Source: SB15 sp964639245 (GTDB taxonomy: Bacteria; Chloroflexota; Anaerolineae; Aggregatilineales; J027). Taken from it: a stretch of 64,000 nucleotides of DNA. Shown one piece after another: positions 8,768-19,078 of this stretch. The stretch spans positions 1,072,589 to 1,136,588 of the forward strand of contig CAZXCU010000001.1 of NCBI GenBank assembly GCA_964639245.1, read 5' to 3'. Positions within the stretch are counted from its first letter, which is position 1; each line of letters starts with the position of its first letter. Under the pieces are notes generated by a model, which worked only from the letters and a program-made list of their open reading frames with translations, had not been told where the DNA came from and did no database searches. The position numbers and the translations under genes were made by a program.

Positions 8768-10258
8768 ATGTTGCATAAAGTTCAAGCTGCGCTGGAACAT
8801 TGGGCGCTGGAAGGGGAAACGATTCTCGTAGCGGTTTCTGGCGGGGTCGATTCGCTGGTGCTGCTGCACACCTTAGCGCATTGGCAAGCCCATTTCGGTT
8901 ATGCGCTGCATGTGGCGACCTTTGACCACCAATTACGGGGCGAGTCTAGCCGCGCTGATGCCGCCTATGTTGCCCAGATGGCGAAAAAACTCGGTCTGGC
9001 GGTCACGGTGGGCAGTGAGGATGTTGCCCGTTATGCTGCCCAACAGCATTTGAGTCTGGAAGCGGCAGCCCGCCAAGCCCGTTACACGTTTCTCATCCAA
9101 ACTGCTGACGAACACAATGCGTTCTATATTGCGCTGGGGCATCACCGCGATGATCAAGTGGAAACCATCCTCATGCACCTGTTACGTGGGGCAGGCTTGG
9201 CGGGGTTGCGCGGGATGCTGCCCTTTGCCCCCCTGTCCGAAACCCACCTGCGCGAAGATGCCCCCGATGCACTTTTTGAGGTGGCACAGGATTTAACCCT
9301 CCTCCGCCCCCTCTTAGACATCTCCCGCGAAGAAATTGAACACTTTGCTCACGAACAGGGCATAGTGGCACGCGAAGACGAAACCAATCAGGATACCCAC
9401 TTTTTCCGTAACCAACTTCGCCATGAACTTTTACCCGTGCTGGCACGCATCAAACCCGATTATGCCGAAGCTCTGGCACGGATGGCGACGATTGCCCAAG
9501 CCGACTACGAGGTGATTCAACTGACCGCCCAAAAAGCGCTGGCACGCATGGTAGATTGGGGAGAAACTGACGCAGGGGAGATTGCTTACCTTGACCGTTC
9601 CGCTTTTTTAGCCGAACTACCCGGTGTACAGCGTCATATTTTAAGGGAAATTCTGACTGAACTCTCCTCAATAGACATTCCCTATGCCCATATTGAGTCT
9701 GCCTGCAACATGATTGCCTGTGGCACTACCGGACAGCAGATGAGCCTGCCTTCGGATTTAAAGATGACGCTTGGCTATGATGATGTCACCATTCATTCTG
9801 GCGAAACATTGCCCTTCCCGCGTCATATTCCCCATCTTCCCGCCGAAAAAGTGATCTATTTGGACTTGGAAAGTGAGGGTTACACCACCGACTTTCTCCG
9901 TTTTTATACCTATTGGGTGGTGGATGGGCGTTCAACGGAAATTTATCGGGATAATCCCTTAGAAGCAACGCTGGCGGTGACACCGGGCGCAGAATTAACG
10001 CTGCGAACGCGCCGCCCCGGAGACCGCTTTACCCCGCTTGGGTTGGGGGGACATTCCCAAAAAATTTCGGATGTGTTTATTAACCTTAAAATCCCTAAAA
10101 TTTACCGTGACCGTGTGCCGTTGCTGCTGGTGAACGACGAAATCGCATGGTTTGTTGCCCCCACCGCCAATGGGTTGCAAGGGCGGGTGTCTGAACATTT
10201 CGCCGTGCGGGAAGATACCGAGTCCGTCTTACGGGTGCGCTGGACTTTTTCAGATTAA
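8768..10258 (+). CDS. tilS: tRNA(Ile)-lysidine synthase
   Basis: A 496-residue ATP-dependent enzyme that modifies C34 of the CAU-anticodon tRNA-Ile to lysidine, so that it reads AUA. It contains the PP-loop SGGVDS at residues 24-29, the ATP/tRNA motif GHHRDDQVETILMHLLRGAG, RNQLRHELLP, and a C-terminal TilS domain with RTRRPGDRFTPLG and the IPKIYRDRVPLL stretch. Length is normal for a full-length bacterial TilS. The ATG at 8768 with GGGAGAG upstream is favoured over an in-frame start at 8681. It is transcribed divergently from the S41 protease gene. Confidence 0.95.
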   Translation: MLHKVQAALEHWALEGETILVAVSGGVDSLVLLHTLAHWQAHFGYALHVATFDHQLRGESSRADAAYVAQMAKKLGLAVTVGSEDVARYAAQQHLSLEAAARQARYTFLIQTADEHNAFYIALGHHRDDQVETILMHLLRGAGLAGLRGMLPFAPLSETHLREDAPDALFEVAQDLTLLRPLLDISREEIEHFAHEQGIVAREDETNQDTHFFRNQLRHELLPVLARIKPDYAEALARMATIAQADYEVIQLTAQKALARMVDWGETDAGEIAYLDRSAFLAELPGVQRHILREILTELSSIDIPYAHIESACNMIACGTTGQQMSLPSDLKMTLGYDDVTIHSGETLPFPRHIPHLPAEKVIYLDLESEGYTTDFLRFYTYWVVDGRSTEIYRDNPLEATLAVTPGAELTLRTRRPGDRFTPLGLGGHSQKISDVFINLKIPKIYRDRVPLLLVNDEIAWFVAPTANGLQGRVSEHFAVREDTESVLRVRWTFSD

Positions 10259-10368
10259 TGTACCGTTAATTTTGTGATAAAAAACACCTATTAATAGTTG
10301 TAAAAGTTATTGATTCGCTTTATGATTAATGAAAAATAAAGTCAGAAAAAATTTAGAGTAGACATTGT

Positions 10369-11214
10369 ATGGGAAATGAAGAAATGGCGCGTATCCTCGT
10401 GGTGGACGATGAGGGCGCAATTCGTTATTCAATTACGAAAACCTTACAGCGTGTGGGCTACCAAGTCGAATCGGCAGCCTCTGGTGAAGAAGCCTTAGAT
10501 TTGTTAGAAAAGCAAGAATTTGATGTTGTGTTGACCGATATTCGGATGCCGGGCATTTCCGGGGTGGATTTGCTGGCACGCATTAAGGAAAAAACCGGCG
10601 ATACCAGCGTGATTTTAATGACCGGGTATGCCAGTTTGAACAGCGCTGTCGAAAGTTTACGTTTGGGCGCACATGATTATCTGGTGAAACCCAGCAGCAG
10701 CCGCGATATTCGGGACAGCGTGGCACGCGGTCTGGAACGCGCCCGTAATATGCGTCGCCGCCGCAATTTACTTAAAATGATTCAAAACACGGTGGATGAA
10801 TTGGCGGAAGAAGAACCCGCCGGAACGCCGCGTACCCCAACCGCGAATGTCAATCTCGCCGACGACGAGATGGAAGTGCCGCAACCAGTCAAAGGGCAGG
10901 TGGCGGTGATGGAACTTGGCCCGTTGACGCTGTATCCCGGACGTTACCAGATTACCCTTGATGATGAGGCGATTGACCTCACCCCCACCGAATTTGATTT
11001 GCTGCTGTATCTGGCTGCCCATCGCGGGCGGATTGTGCCATGCAGCGAATTGGTGCGCGAAGTACGCGGTTATGCAATTGACGAGGCCGAAGCCCGCGAA
11101 GTAATTCGCCCGCATGTGTCTAATTTGCGCCGCAAAATCAAGGCCAGCACCCGCAACCTCGATTTGCTGGTCAATGTACGCGGGATTGGCTATCGCTTAT
11201 CCGATTTTGATTAA
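10369..11214 (+). CDS. Response regulator, receiver plus winged-helix DNA-binding domain
   Basis: A 281-residue two-component regulator. The receiver domain (about residues 7-125) has the acidic pair Asp13/Asp14, phospho-acceptor Asp57 in LTDIRMPG, a switch Thr in LMTGYAS and the conserved Lys in YLVKP. The linker (about 130-180) is acidic and low in structure. The C-terminal domain is an OmpR/PhoB-like winged helix with LTPTEFDLLLYLAAHRG and HVSNLRRKI. No histidine kinase is adjacent, so it is an orphan here. ATGs at 10369 and 10384 are both usable; the second sits right before the conserved ARILVVDDE strand. Its targets are unknown. Confidence 0.92.
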   Translation: MGNEEMARILVVDDEGAIRYSITKTLQRVGYQVESAASGEEALDLLEKQEFDVVLTDIRMPGISGVDLLARIKEKTGDTSVILMTGYASLNSAVESLRLGAHDYLVKPSSSRDIRDSVARGLERARNMRRRRNLLKMIQNTVDELAEEEPAGTPRTPTANVNLADDEMEVPQPVKGQVAVMELGPLTLYPGRYQITLDDEAIDLTPTEFDLLLYLAAHRGRIVPCSELVREVRGYAIDEAEAREVIRPHVSNLRRKIKASTRNLDLLVNVRGIGYRLSDFD

Positions 11215-11245
11215 ACTGTTTGATAAAAGAGAGACGGTTGAGGGG

Positions 11246-11277
11246 ACAGGAGGCGAAAGTCTCCTGTTTTGTTTTTT
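11246..11277 (+). terminator. Rho-independent terminator after the response regulator
   Basis: ACAGGAG (11246-11252) pairs with CTCCTGT (11261-11267) across an eight-base loop and is followed by TTTGTTTTTT. It separates the regulator gene from the Ser/Thr kinase gene. Confidence 0.85.
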
Positions 11278-11388
11278 AGATTATTCCCTGTGACCAATTT
11301 CCTACCCACGCGGACAAGCGGCAAAATAGCACACACGGTATAATCGAACAAATTCAATTTTGCAGCATATTACATCGGGCTAACCAGC

Positions 11389-14358
11389 ATGAAAAATCTG
11401 ATCGGGCTAACCATCAGTCATTATGAGATTCGCCAATTGTATGGACGCGGCGGGATGGGCGCGGTCTACCGTGCCTATGATATGAGTTTGCGCCGTGAAG
11501 TGGCGTTTAAGGTCATTGCGCTGGCAAACGGCGATGATGTGGATGGAATCAAGCGGTTTGAACGGGAAGCCCAGATTGCCGCCTCGCTGGAACATACCCA
11601 TATTGTGCCTATCTATGGCTTTGGACATGCCGATGACATTACCTATGTGGTCATGCGGTTGATGACAGGCGGGTCGCTGTCGGAACGGATTAGCCAGCGT
11701 TCCCAAGCGCTGCCTTCTCTCAAGGAAATTACCGAACTGCTCCGTCAGATTTCCGGTGCGCTGGATTATGCCCATAGTAAAGGCGTGATTCACCGAGACA
11801 TCAAAGCGGGGAATGTCTTGTTCGATAATCAGGGGGGGGCGTATCTCGCGGATTTTGGTATTGCTAAAGTCTTGAGTGAAGATGCCAATTTAACCATGGC
11901 GGGGGCGCTGCTCGGTACGCCATCACATATTTCATCGGAATTGTGGGCAGGGGACAAAGCCTCCCCCGCCAGCGATTTATATGCAGTGGGTATCATGGTG
12001 TATGAGATGCTGACGGGCGATGTGCCATTTTCTGCCGAAACCCTGCATGGCCTTATCAACAAACATTTGTATGATACCCCCACGCCACCGCAGCAAATCC
12101 GCACCGATATTGTGATTCCGCAAGCCGTGACGCAGGTGATTGAAAAAGTGCTGTCCAAAGACCCCTTGGATAGATACCCCAGCGTGACTGCCTTTGCCCA
12201 TGCTTTTGAGCAGGCCTGCGAAGGGGCAGAAACCGGACAAAAAATCCTCGATAATCTCTTTACCTTCAAACTTGACCGTGCCAGCCTTGTGCCGACCCAC
12301 CCGCGTCGCCCTGATGAAGAGCAAAGCCACACCGCTATTGACAAGATCGACCCACCTACTGCACGGGGTCAAGTGGTTGCGCCACCCCGTCCAACCTCCG
12401 AACGCACCACATGGACAAATATCTTCGGGGTGGGTGAATCGGGGAATCGCAACATGGCCTATTTTCTTGGTGCGATTGGGCTGTTGCTGGCAATTCTGGT
12501 GGGAGCTTTTTTCCTGAGTCGTCCAGACGATGAACCGGAAATTCGCAGCGAGCCGATTTTAGCTGTCAGCCAGAGCATGACTGTTCACGAAAAACCGGGC
12601 GACCACTATCCCGCGATGGCACAGCTTTCGGTTGGACGTGACTATCCGATTGTGGGGCAAAATGAAGCGGGAGATTGGTTTCAGATTCAAATGTCCAATG
12701 GGCGTGTCGGTTGGGTAGCGGCGGCGGCAGGCGAGGCTTCGGGGGATTTAAACCGGGTGGAAATCGTGCTGATTCCCACAGAAACACCGACCCACACCCC
12801 GATTCCTACGGACACATCCACGAATACCCCGACCACAACGGTAACCCCTTCAACTACCCCCACCGACACCCCATCGGCAACTTTTACTCCGTCGGACACC
12901 CCCACTGACACGCCGTCAGCGACTTTTACTCCGTCAGATACGCCTACTGAGACCCCTTCAGCAACTTCGACCCCCTCGGATACACCTACCGAGACTCCCT
13001 CAGCGACTCTTACGCCAACAGCAACTTTAACATCCACCGAGACCCCTACTTTTACCCCATCGCACGTCACTTTGACTCCCTCCCACACGCCAACTGAGAC
13101 TCTTTCTCCAACACCCGCCATCAGCCCGACTCCAACGGCGGTGACAGGCATCATTGAGACAGGCGGAAATGTAATTTTGCAGGGGGTGACGATTTTCCGT
13201 GAGGGGCCGGGCGAGGACTTTAACGCGGTGGTGACACTTAGCGAAGGGACTTTCCCCATTACCGGAAGCCTTGAAAATGACGAACGCTGGTATCAGGTCA
13301 ATCTGGAAGGGCAGTTGGCGTGGGTCGGCGGCGATTCTGCCAATGCCGTTTTTAAACCCCAGTCCATCACACTCATTGAACCAACCGTCCCCACCGTGGT
13401 AAGCGGGGTGGAATTGACCTACGGGCAAACGATTGACAGCCGTTTGGAGCGCAACAGCCAGACCGAATTTATTTTTCAGGGGCAGGCGGGCGAAGTCGTT
13501 AGCATCGCGGTTCTCGCGGCGGAATTTGACAGCCGTTTGGAGCTACTGGGGACAGGCAGTCCATTGCCGCTTGTGACAGACGATGACAGTGGTGGTAATC
13601 AGAATGCGCTGATTAACGGCTTTACCCTGCAAACCGACGATAAATATCGAATTGTGGTGCGTGGCTACGGGGCAAGCGACGAAGGCAGTTTTCGATTGGT
13701 GATTCAGGCAGGGGTGTTTGTCCGTCCCGATGAAAACCGTCCGGTGATTGATTACGGGCAAACCTTGACCGATTCTATCGGGGCGAATGAGGAAAAGCGC
13801 TATCCATTCAAGGGCAGCGCGGGCGATGTTATTAGCATTCGGGTCACGGGCGGATTCGACAGCTACGTTCAGCTTTTAAACGCAGCAGGCGACACGCTGA
13901 TTGATGATGATGACAGTGGTGGCAATTTAAACCCGCTCATTGAATTTTATGAACTGCCCGTCACCGGTGAATATACCATTGTGCTGCGCGGGGCAACCCC
14001 CAACAGTTTGGGGTCGTTCCAAGTGACGCTGCTCAAGAGTTTCACCGCCAACACCACCACCATTCGTATAGGTGAAACATTGAATGGCTTGCTTTCCCCG
14101 AATGGCAGCGTGGCCTTTTTGTTCACCGGAGAGGAAAACCAGCGCATCACGATTCGGGTCAACAGCCAGTACGATTTAAAAATTACCCTGCGCGATTCAC
14201 TGGGTGGAATCGTCACCGAAGATGATGATAGCGGCGGCAACTTCCAGCCCTTGATTGAGGATTTTCGGCTGTTGGCGGATGGCGATTATATCATTGTGGT
14301 GACGGGCTATGGGGAGGCGGATGCAGGCGCGTTTACGATTTTGCTGGAAGGGGAATAG
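11389..14358 (+). CDS. Transmembrane Ser/Thr protein kinase with SH3 and PPC ectodomains
   Basis: A 989-residue PknB-type receptor kinase. The cytoplasmic kinase domain (about residues 12-275) is complete: GRGGMG loop, Lys41, HRDIKAGN with Asp137, and DFG with Asp155. One membrane helix lies at about 356-378. Outside are an SH3-like domain (about 385-455), a roughly 120-residue Thr/Pro/Ser linker with repeated [13 protein letters not shown] units, a second SH3-like domain (about 588-655), and three pre-peptidase C-terminal (PPC) domains, each carrying a DDDSGGN motif. SH3 and PPC domains suggest sensing of wall or extracellular polymer. Phosphorylation targets are unknown. It converges on rodA, with only eight bases between the stop codons. 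Confidence 0.93.
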   Translation: MKNLIGLTISHYEIRQLYGRGGMGAVYRAYDMSLRREVAFKVIALANGDDVDGIKRFEREAQIAASLEHTHIVPIYGFGHADDITYVVMRLMTGGSLSERISQRSQALPSLKEITELLRQISGALDYAHSKGVIHRDIKAGNVLFDNQGGAYLADFGIAKVLSEDANLTMAGALLGTPSHISSELWAGDKASPASDLYAVGIMVYEMLTGDVPFSAETLHGLINKHLYDTPTPPQQIRTDIVIPQAVTQVIEKVLSKDPLDRYPSVTAFAHAFEQACEGAETGQKILDNLFTFKLDRASLVPTHPRRPDEEQSHTAIDKIDPPTARGQVVAPPRPTSERTTWTNIFGVGESGNRNMAYFLGAIGLLLAILVGAFFLSRPDDEPEIRSEPILAVSQSMTVHEKPGDHYPAMAQLSVGRDYPIVGQNEAGDWFQIQMSNGRVGWVAAAAGEASGDLNRVEIVLIPTETPTHTPIPTDTSTNTPTTTVTPSTTPTDTPSATFTPSDTPTDTPSATFTPSDTPTETPSATSTPSDTPTETPSATLTPTATLTSTETPTFTPSHVTLTPSHTPTETLSPTPAISPTPTAVTGIIETGGNVILQGVTIFREGPGEDFNAVVTLSEGTFPITGSLENDERWYQVNLEGQLAWVGGDSANAVFKPQSITLIEPTVPTVVSGVELTYGQTIDSRLERNSQTEFIFQGQAGEVVSIAVLAAEFDSRLELLGTGSPLPLVTDDDSGGNQNALINGFTLQTDDKYRIVVRGYGASDEGSFRLVIQAGVFVRPDENRPVIDYGQTLTDSIGANEEKRYPFKGSAGDVISIRVTGGFDSYVQLLNAAGDTLIDDDDSGGNLNPLIEFYELPVTGEYTIVLRGATPNSLGSFQVTLLKSFTANTTTIRIGETLNGLLSPNGSVAFLFTGEENQRITIRVNSQYDLKITLRDSLGGIVTEDDDSGGNFQPLIEDFRLLADGDYIIVVTGYGEADAGAFTILLEGE

Positions 14359-14366
14359 AGGCGAAT

Positions 14367-15545
14367 TTACAGGGTGGTCTCGGTGACAGCCACCCCCGGT
14401 TTGCGGCGCATGTTGACGCTTTCGACCAAGCCAATCCCGAACAGCAGGGAAAAAAGCGAAGTGCCGCCGGAACTAACAAAAGGCAGTGTCAAACCTGTGA
14501 CGGGCAAAACCGCCAGATTCATACCTACGGCGGTGACGGTCTGGAAAAAAATGACCCCGGCCACCCCGTAACAGATGAGGCTGCCCAAGGGGTCACGCGC
14601 CTGTAATCCCGCGTGGGTGATGCGGAACAATACCAGACCAATCAGTCCGAGTACCGATGCCCCGCCGACGAATCCCGATTCGTGGGCAATCACGCTGTAG
14701 ATAAAATCGGTGTGGCGCACACGCAAAAAACGTCCCTGTGTTTGTGTGCCATTGGCATACCCTTTGCCCAAAAATCCGCCTGACCCCACGCTAATCAGCG
14801 ATTGGTCAACATTGAATTGTGCGTCCGGGTCGCCTTCGGGGTTGATGAAAGTCAAAATCCGCGAACGCTGGTAGGGTTCCATTTGTGTCCACAGGACGGG
14901 CAAGAAAACCAGTACCACTGATCCCAGAATGGCGATATGGTGCAAACGCAGCCCTGCCCCCCATGACATTACCCCCCAGATGAGGGCAAAGGCAATCGTG
15001 TTTCCCAGATTCGGCTGGCTGAAAATAAGAAACATCGGCAACGCCATGTACATCAACGAGACGATGACCGTGCGGAAGGCATCCAGTTTTTGATATTGTT
15101 TGGAGAGGTGCGCGCCTAACGCAATAATAATCAACATTTTACCGATTTCGGAGGGTTGAATCGGAATCCCGACATTGAGCCAGCGCTGCGCCCCGGCCCC
15201 CCCAACCTGCCCTGCGATGGTCACAAGTGCCAGCGCAAACACCAGAAATCCGTAAATATAATGCTGTAATGCGCCCAGCAAGCGGTAATCAATGGCAGCG
15301 ACCATGAACATGATAATCAGGCCAAGTACCGCATAAATAATCTGACTTTGCACGCGCCCCTGTAAATCGGTATCCACCGCGCCGATGGTCGCGCTGCGAA
15401 TGAACAGAATCCCGATGAGTACCAGCAGCAGCACCGCCCCCAGCAGCAGCCAATCGAACTGCTGCCACAGCCGCACGGTGGGATTTTGTGCCACACGCTG
15501 TGCTGGACGGGTGGCGGGGGTTGTCCAAGAGTTGTTGACTGCCAT
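14367..15545 (-). CDS. rodA: Rod-shape SEDS peptidoglycan glycosyltransferase
   Basis: A 392-residue polytopic membrane protein of the SEDS family (RodA/FtsW), which polymerises lipid II with a partner class B PBP. It has about ten hydrophobic segments, the QPSEIGKM motif, the HTDFIYSVIAHE segment with the functionally key Asp (WExxxxRTxDFI-type region) and the C-terminal LPVTGLTLPFVSSGGTSL signature. RodA is favoured over FtsW because of the VTGLTLPF form and normal RodA length. The N-terminal 25 residues are a soluble Gln/Pro-rich tail. No PBP or mre gene is adjacent. Its presence implies a peptidoglycan wall. Confidence 0.92.
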   Translation of the reverse strand: MAVNNSWTTPATRPAQRVAQNPTVRLWQQFDWLLLGAVLLLVLIGILFIRSATIGAVDTDLQGRVQSQIIYAVLGLIIMFMVAAIDYRLLGALQHYIYGFLVFALALVTIAGQVGGAGAQRWLNVGIPIQPSEIGKMLIIIALGAHLSKQYQKLDAFRTVIVSLMYMALPMFLIFSQPNLGNTIAFALIWGVMSWGAGLRLHHIAILGSVVLVFLPVLWTQMEPYQRSRILTFINPEGDPDAQFNVDQSLISVGSGGFLGKGYANGTQTQGRFLRVRHTDFIYSVIAHESGFVGGASVLGLIGLVLFRITHAGLQARDPLGSLICYGVAGVIFFQTVTAVGMNLAVLPVTGLTLPFVSSGGTSLFSLLFGIGLVESVNMRRKPGVAVTETTL

Positions 15546-15636
15546 AACCAGCGATTATAAAAATTTTGTTGCTCCCTCACAATGGAGCTTTTTTGCCGTA
15601 GGCGAGTCGTAGGGGCAGGATGGGTTCCCTCCCTGA

Positions 15637-15654
15637 GGCGGGAGACATCCCGCC
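15637..15654. repeat. Short palindromic repeat (GGCGGGA-GACA-TCCCGCC)
   Basis: A perfect 7-bp stem with a 4-base loop, followed by CTGTTT, lying in the divergent space between rodA and the SnoaL-like gene. A sister element with the same order (GGCGGGGAA, loop, TTCCCCGCC, then CTGTTT) is at 44942-44963, suggesting a dispersed REP-like family. Confidence 0.55.
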
Positions 15655-15693
15655 CTGTTTGCAGTTACGCTGAGGATAATAGGGAAAAGAAAC

Positions 15694-16212
15694 ATGAAAA
15701 CACACATTTTTTTATTACTAGGCATTGTTTTACTCTGTATGGCACGTCCGACTTTGGCGCAAGATCCCGAGATATATCATGCCTATCAGTTTAGTGTCGA
15801 TTCGATGAAAACTTCAGATTTTCAGGAAATTGACTCCTATGTAGCTGAGAATTGGGTGTTGCACGACCCGCAGTTTGGCAATTGCAAAGGTCAAGCGGGC
15901 TATATCGGGTGGGTCAGTTGGTGGCATACGTTGCTGCCAGATATGCGCTTTGTGGTGGATGAGCGCCTCTATGTGGACGATATGGTCGCTATCGTCTGGA
16001 CTCTGACTGGCACACACAACGGCACCATGGAAGGCATTCCGGCTTCTGGAAATGCCGTGCAAGTACGCGGAATGCTGATTCATCATATTGTAAATGGCAA
16101 ATTGATCGAAAGTTGGATTACCTTCAACGATCAGATGCTTAAACTTCAACTCGGCTTGATTGATACCCTACAAGCCGAATGTGAGCGTTCCAGAGGGATA
16201 AGTTGTGATTGA
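15694..16212 (+). CDS. Secreted SnoaL-like ester-cyclase-fold protein
   Basis: A 172-residue protein with a signal peptide (hydrophobic core at residues 5-18, cleavage near TLAQ). The mature part matches the SnoaL-like/NTF2 fold of predicted ester cyclases: DSYVAENWVLHDP, WHTLLPDMRFVVDERL, MVAIVWTLTGTHNG and the GKLIESWITFNDQMLKLQLG ending. Members bind small polyketide-like or other hydrophobic molecules; many have no known activity. Export is unusual for this fold. A GGGAAAAGAAAC purine tract precedes the start, and a terminator follows. Confidence 0.8.
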   Translation: MKTHIFLLLGIVLLCMARPTLAQDPEIYHAYQFSVDSMKTSDFQEIDSYVAENWVLHDPQFGNCKGQAGYIGWVSWWHTLLPDMRFVVDERLYVDDMVAIVWTLTGTHNGTMEGIPASGNAVQVRGMLIHHIVNGKLIESWITFNDQMLKLQLGLIDTLQAECERSRGISCD

Positions 16213-16223
16213 CTCCTTTAGTG

Positions 16224-16261
16224 AAGCCAATCAGCCAGAGATTGCGGATTGGCTTTTTTTC
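16224..16261 (+). terminator. Terminator between convergent genes
   Basis: AAGCCAATC (16224-16232) pairs with GATTGGCTT (16247-16255) and is followed by TTTTTC. The left arm overlaps the stop codon of the converging regulator gene, so the hairpin may act in both directions. Confidence 0.8.
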
Positions 16262-18996
16262 AATAGCTGATAGGCAACTGTCTCAAGGTCAGCGTGCAGG
16301 CCTTGTTCAACCGCCGTGCCAAATTCAAAGGATGACACTTCATTTTGTAACAATCCTAAAAGCCGGGTTGTTCGCATTCGGACATCGTAACTGGTGGCTT
16401 TATGCTGCTTAACCAAGGTTGCCAGAAAAACAGCCTCCGCCAATCGCCCCGCTAGGTGGGCAATCAGTGCATAACCATACAAAATTGACAACATCCAAAC
16501 CCTGGCCTTGAACTGAATGGCATCATGCAGCAACTGATCTAAGGGAGCTTGGGCGTGTGCGAGGAGCGCTTGTTCTAAATCCAGCAAACACAAATTGATT
16601 TTAACCATGCCAAGATGAAACCAGTTGATGTTTGGCTGTTCATCAAACTCACGTAACAGACACTGGAAGATGGCGCGTGCTTCATCAAATTCATGCGCGC
16701 ACCATACCACACTCCCCTGAAAAATACGGCGCTGGCGCTGTACCCATAATCTTTGCTGCACCACCGGCATTTGCGGGTTGCGAACGAATTCATCGGCCTC
16801 TTTAAGCAGGGCATGGTATTTTTCCAAGTTTCCCTTAAAACCCGCTATCAAAGCCAGAAAATAATAAGAATTAATATACTCATAAGGATGGAGGTGTAAT
16901 TTTTGAGCGATTTCAATCGCTTCATTCAGCATGGCTTCCGCCTTTTCAAAATCGGCGATATGCACATAGTAAGCAGCCAATGTATTTAAGGTCACGATGT
17001 AAGACGAATTTTGGCTGATGCCCGCTTCTCGCCGAATCGCCTGACATTCTTCAAAGCAAGCAACCGCCATATCAGGTTCACCGTATTCAAACCAAAGTAT
17101 CCCCAAATTGTTGAGGGTCGCGCTCAGGCCAAGTTTATCGCCCATTTCACGGCGTATCTCGACGATTTCATTGGTGAGGGCAAGACGTTCTCGGTGAGAA
17201 TAGGGCTGAAAAATCATCAAATAGGCTTTGATATTCAGTGCCACCGCTAGCCACCAGCGATCACCCAGTGTCCTAAAGATTTGAATGCTTTCTTCAATAA
17301 AAACCCTGCCTTGTTCAAATTGGGCAACCTGAAAGGCTAAAATATGCAGAATCACTGCCGTTGTTTCGGCATCGTGTAATGTACGGGCAAGGGTTAAGCA
17401 ACTTTTGAGAAGTTCCTGTCCCTGCTGCGTGAGATTCTCATCAAGGCAATACCAAGCATAATAGGTCGCAATTTTGACATAGACAAACGCCGCATCGGAA
17501 TGTGTGGCTAACTTTTCGACTGCACTTTCAAAAAACAGCTTTCCTGCCAGCGAATTGCCCTTGAAAACATGGAAAAATTCTATTGAAAAGACCATGTGAT
17601 CCAAGAGCGTAAAATGCAAATGGTCAAGATTCCAGTGCCATGCGGCACGGATATTTTCAAAATCGTCCTCTATGTCTTGGAACGCCGCAGATTGTTCGAC
17701 ATTTTTAATTTTGAGTTCACATTGTTGAACAAACTGGGCGTAATATACTGCGTGTTTTTCTTGGGTGGAGAAATTTTCTTCCGCCGACAAATGCTCCTGA
17801 GCATAGAAGCGCAGCAGGTCATGTATATGAAAACGTCCGGGTTGCTGGCTTTGAATCAAACTTTTGTCATAAAAAGTTAATAAGCACCGTAAATTGGCCT
17901 CTGCGACGTGTTCCGCCGCTTCACGGGTAAATCCCCCGCGAAAGATAGACAACCGCGCATACATCACTTGGTCAGTGGGGGAAAGACGCTGCCATGCGGT
18001 GTTAAAAATAGCACGAATACTGCGCTGGCGCGGTGGAACATCCTGAAGTTCAGTGGTCAGTAAATCTATATTTTGCTGGATTTCGGCAGCAATCTCTTCC
18101 AAGGTCAGCAAATCTAACCACTGCACCGCTAGCACAATCCCCAAAGGCATTCCACCAGTGAGGTGGCAAATTTTCGTGATCGAGTCCCGCTGGTCATCGC
18201 TGGGGTTCCATGTGGGTTTGATACGCTTGGCGGTTTGGCTGAGCAGTTGAACAGCCCCTTCATTCCAAAAATTGTCCCCATTTGCAAATGCTAAACCATG
18301 CAATCTGTACAGGGTTTCAGTGAGCAGGTTCAATTTTTCCCGTGAGGTTGCTAAGATTTTGAGGGCGGGAGCTGTTTGCAGCATTTCAGCAATCAGCCCC
18401 GCAATTTCAGGGAGCGCTTCGCAACTATCTAACACTAAAAGCATTTCTTTGTTGCTCAGATGGCGCAAAAGCTGCTGTTTTATTGGGTCGTAGCCCTGCC
18501 ACGCCAACCCGATTGTGCTGGCAAGGGTCGTCAAAAAATGGGAGATTTCAGTGAGCGCTTGGAGTGAAACAAAATACACCCCATCCCTAAAAACATTACC
18601 CGAGCAAGACGCAATTTCTAGTGCCAATCGGGTTTTACCCATCCCTCCCGGCGCAAGAATGGTAATCAAGCGAAGTGTGGGGGTCGTCAGCATGGCATAC
18701 AGACTGTCTATTTCAGCGTTACGTCCAACAAAAGGGGTGGAGGGTTTGGGGAGAATATATCCAGAAGCGAGGGTCGTTTTTAACAAGCCGATTTCTCTAG
18801 CACGTTTGATGATTTCTTCACGGGTTGTAGTCGCTAATTTGCTGTTAATCTGGCGGATGTACCATTTGATTGTGGTGGGGGCAACCGAGAGTTTGCGGGA
18901 AATTTCTTTGTTAGACAACCCCTCCGCAAGGCAGTAGAGCATTTCTAATTCACGGGGGGTCAGGGAATCCAGATTGGCTGAGGCTTGGTGTTTCAT
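16231..18996 (-). CDS. LuxR-type HTH / NB-ARC ATPase / TPR transcriptional regulator
   Basis: A 921-residue regulator of the large ATP-binding (LAL/MalT-like) kind. A LuxR helix-turn-helix (LTPRELEMLYCLAEGLSN ... PTTIKWYIRQI) lies at the N-terminus, about residues 10-65, instead of the usual C-terminus. An AAA/NB-ARC domain follows, starting PFVGRNAEI, with Walker A APGGMGKTR near residues 113-121 and a Walker B-like LLVLDSCE. The C-terminal half is TPR-like helical repeats (NNLGILWFEYGE, LNTLAAYYVHIAD). Such proteins are activated by inducer binding. I chose the ATG at 18996 with GGGGCAG upstream over a TTG at 19014. It lies downstream of the acyl-CoA ligase gene on the same strand. Confidence 0.9.
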   Translation of the reverse strand: MKHQASANLDSLTPRELEMLYCLAEGLSNKEISRKLSVAPTTIKWYIRQINSKLATTTREEIIKRAREIGLLKTTLASGYILPKPSTPFVGRNAEIDSLYAMLTTPTLRLITILAPGGMGKTRLALEIASCSGNVFRDGVYFVSLQALTEISHFLTTLASTIGLAWQGYDPIKQQLLRHLSNKEMLLVLDSCEALPEIAGLIAEMLQTAPALKILATSREKLNLLTETLYRLHGLAFANGDNFWNEGAVQLLSQTAKRIKPTWNPSDDQRDSITKICHLTGGMPLGIVLAVQWLDLLTLEEIAAEIQQNIDLLTTELQDVPPRQRSIRAIFNTAWQRLSPTDQVMYARLSIFRGGFTREAAEHVAEANLRCLLTFYDKSLIQSQQPGRFHIHDLLRFYAQEHLSAEENFSTQEKHAVYYAQFVQQCELKIKNVEQSAAFQDIEDDFENIRAAWHWNLDHLHFTLLDHMVFSIEFFHVFKGNSLAGKLFFESAVEKLATHSDAAFVYVKIATYYAWYCLDENLTQQGQELLKSCLTLARTLHDAETTAVILHILAFQVAQFEQGRVFIEESIQIFRTLGDRWWLAVALNIKAYLMIFQPYSHRERLALTNEIVEIRREMGDKLGLSATLNNLGILWFEYGEPDMAVACFEECQAIRREAGISQNSSYIVTLNTLAAYYVHIADFEKAEAMLNEAIEIAQKLHLHPYEYINSYYFLALIAGFKGNLEKYHALLKEADEFVRNPQMPVVQQRLWVQRQRRIFQGSVVWCAHEFDEARAIFQCLLREFDEQPNINWFHLGMVKINLCLLDLEQALLAHAQAPLDQLLHDAIQFKARVWMLSILYGYALIAHLAGRLAEAVFLATLVKQHKATSYDVRMRTTRLLGLLQNEVSSFEFGTAVEQGLHADLETVAYQLLKKSQSAISG

Positions 18997-19078
18997 CGAA
19001 CTGCCCCAATTCAATTAAAAAATATATTGTAAGTATATACTAAATTTTAACTAAGGTATATTATCCTCTTACAAAGGG

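Noticed and set aside
12687..13259. Minus-strand frame encoding [12 protein letters not shown] repeats
   Set aside because: Antisense of the Thr/Pro linker of the Ser/Thr kinase; low-complexity mirror, not a gene.
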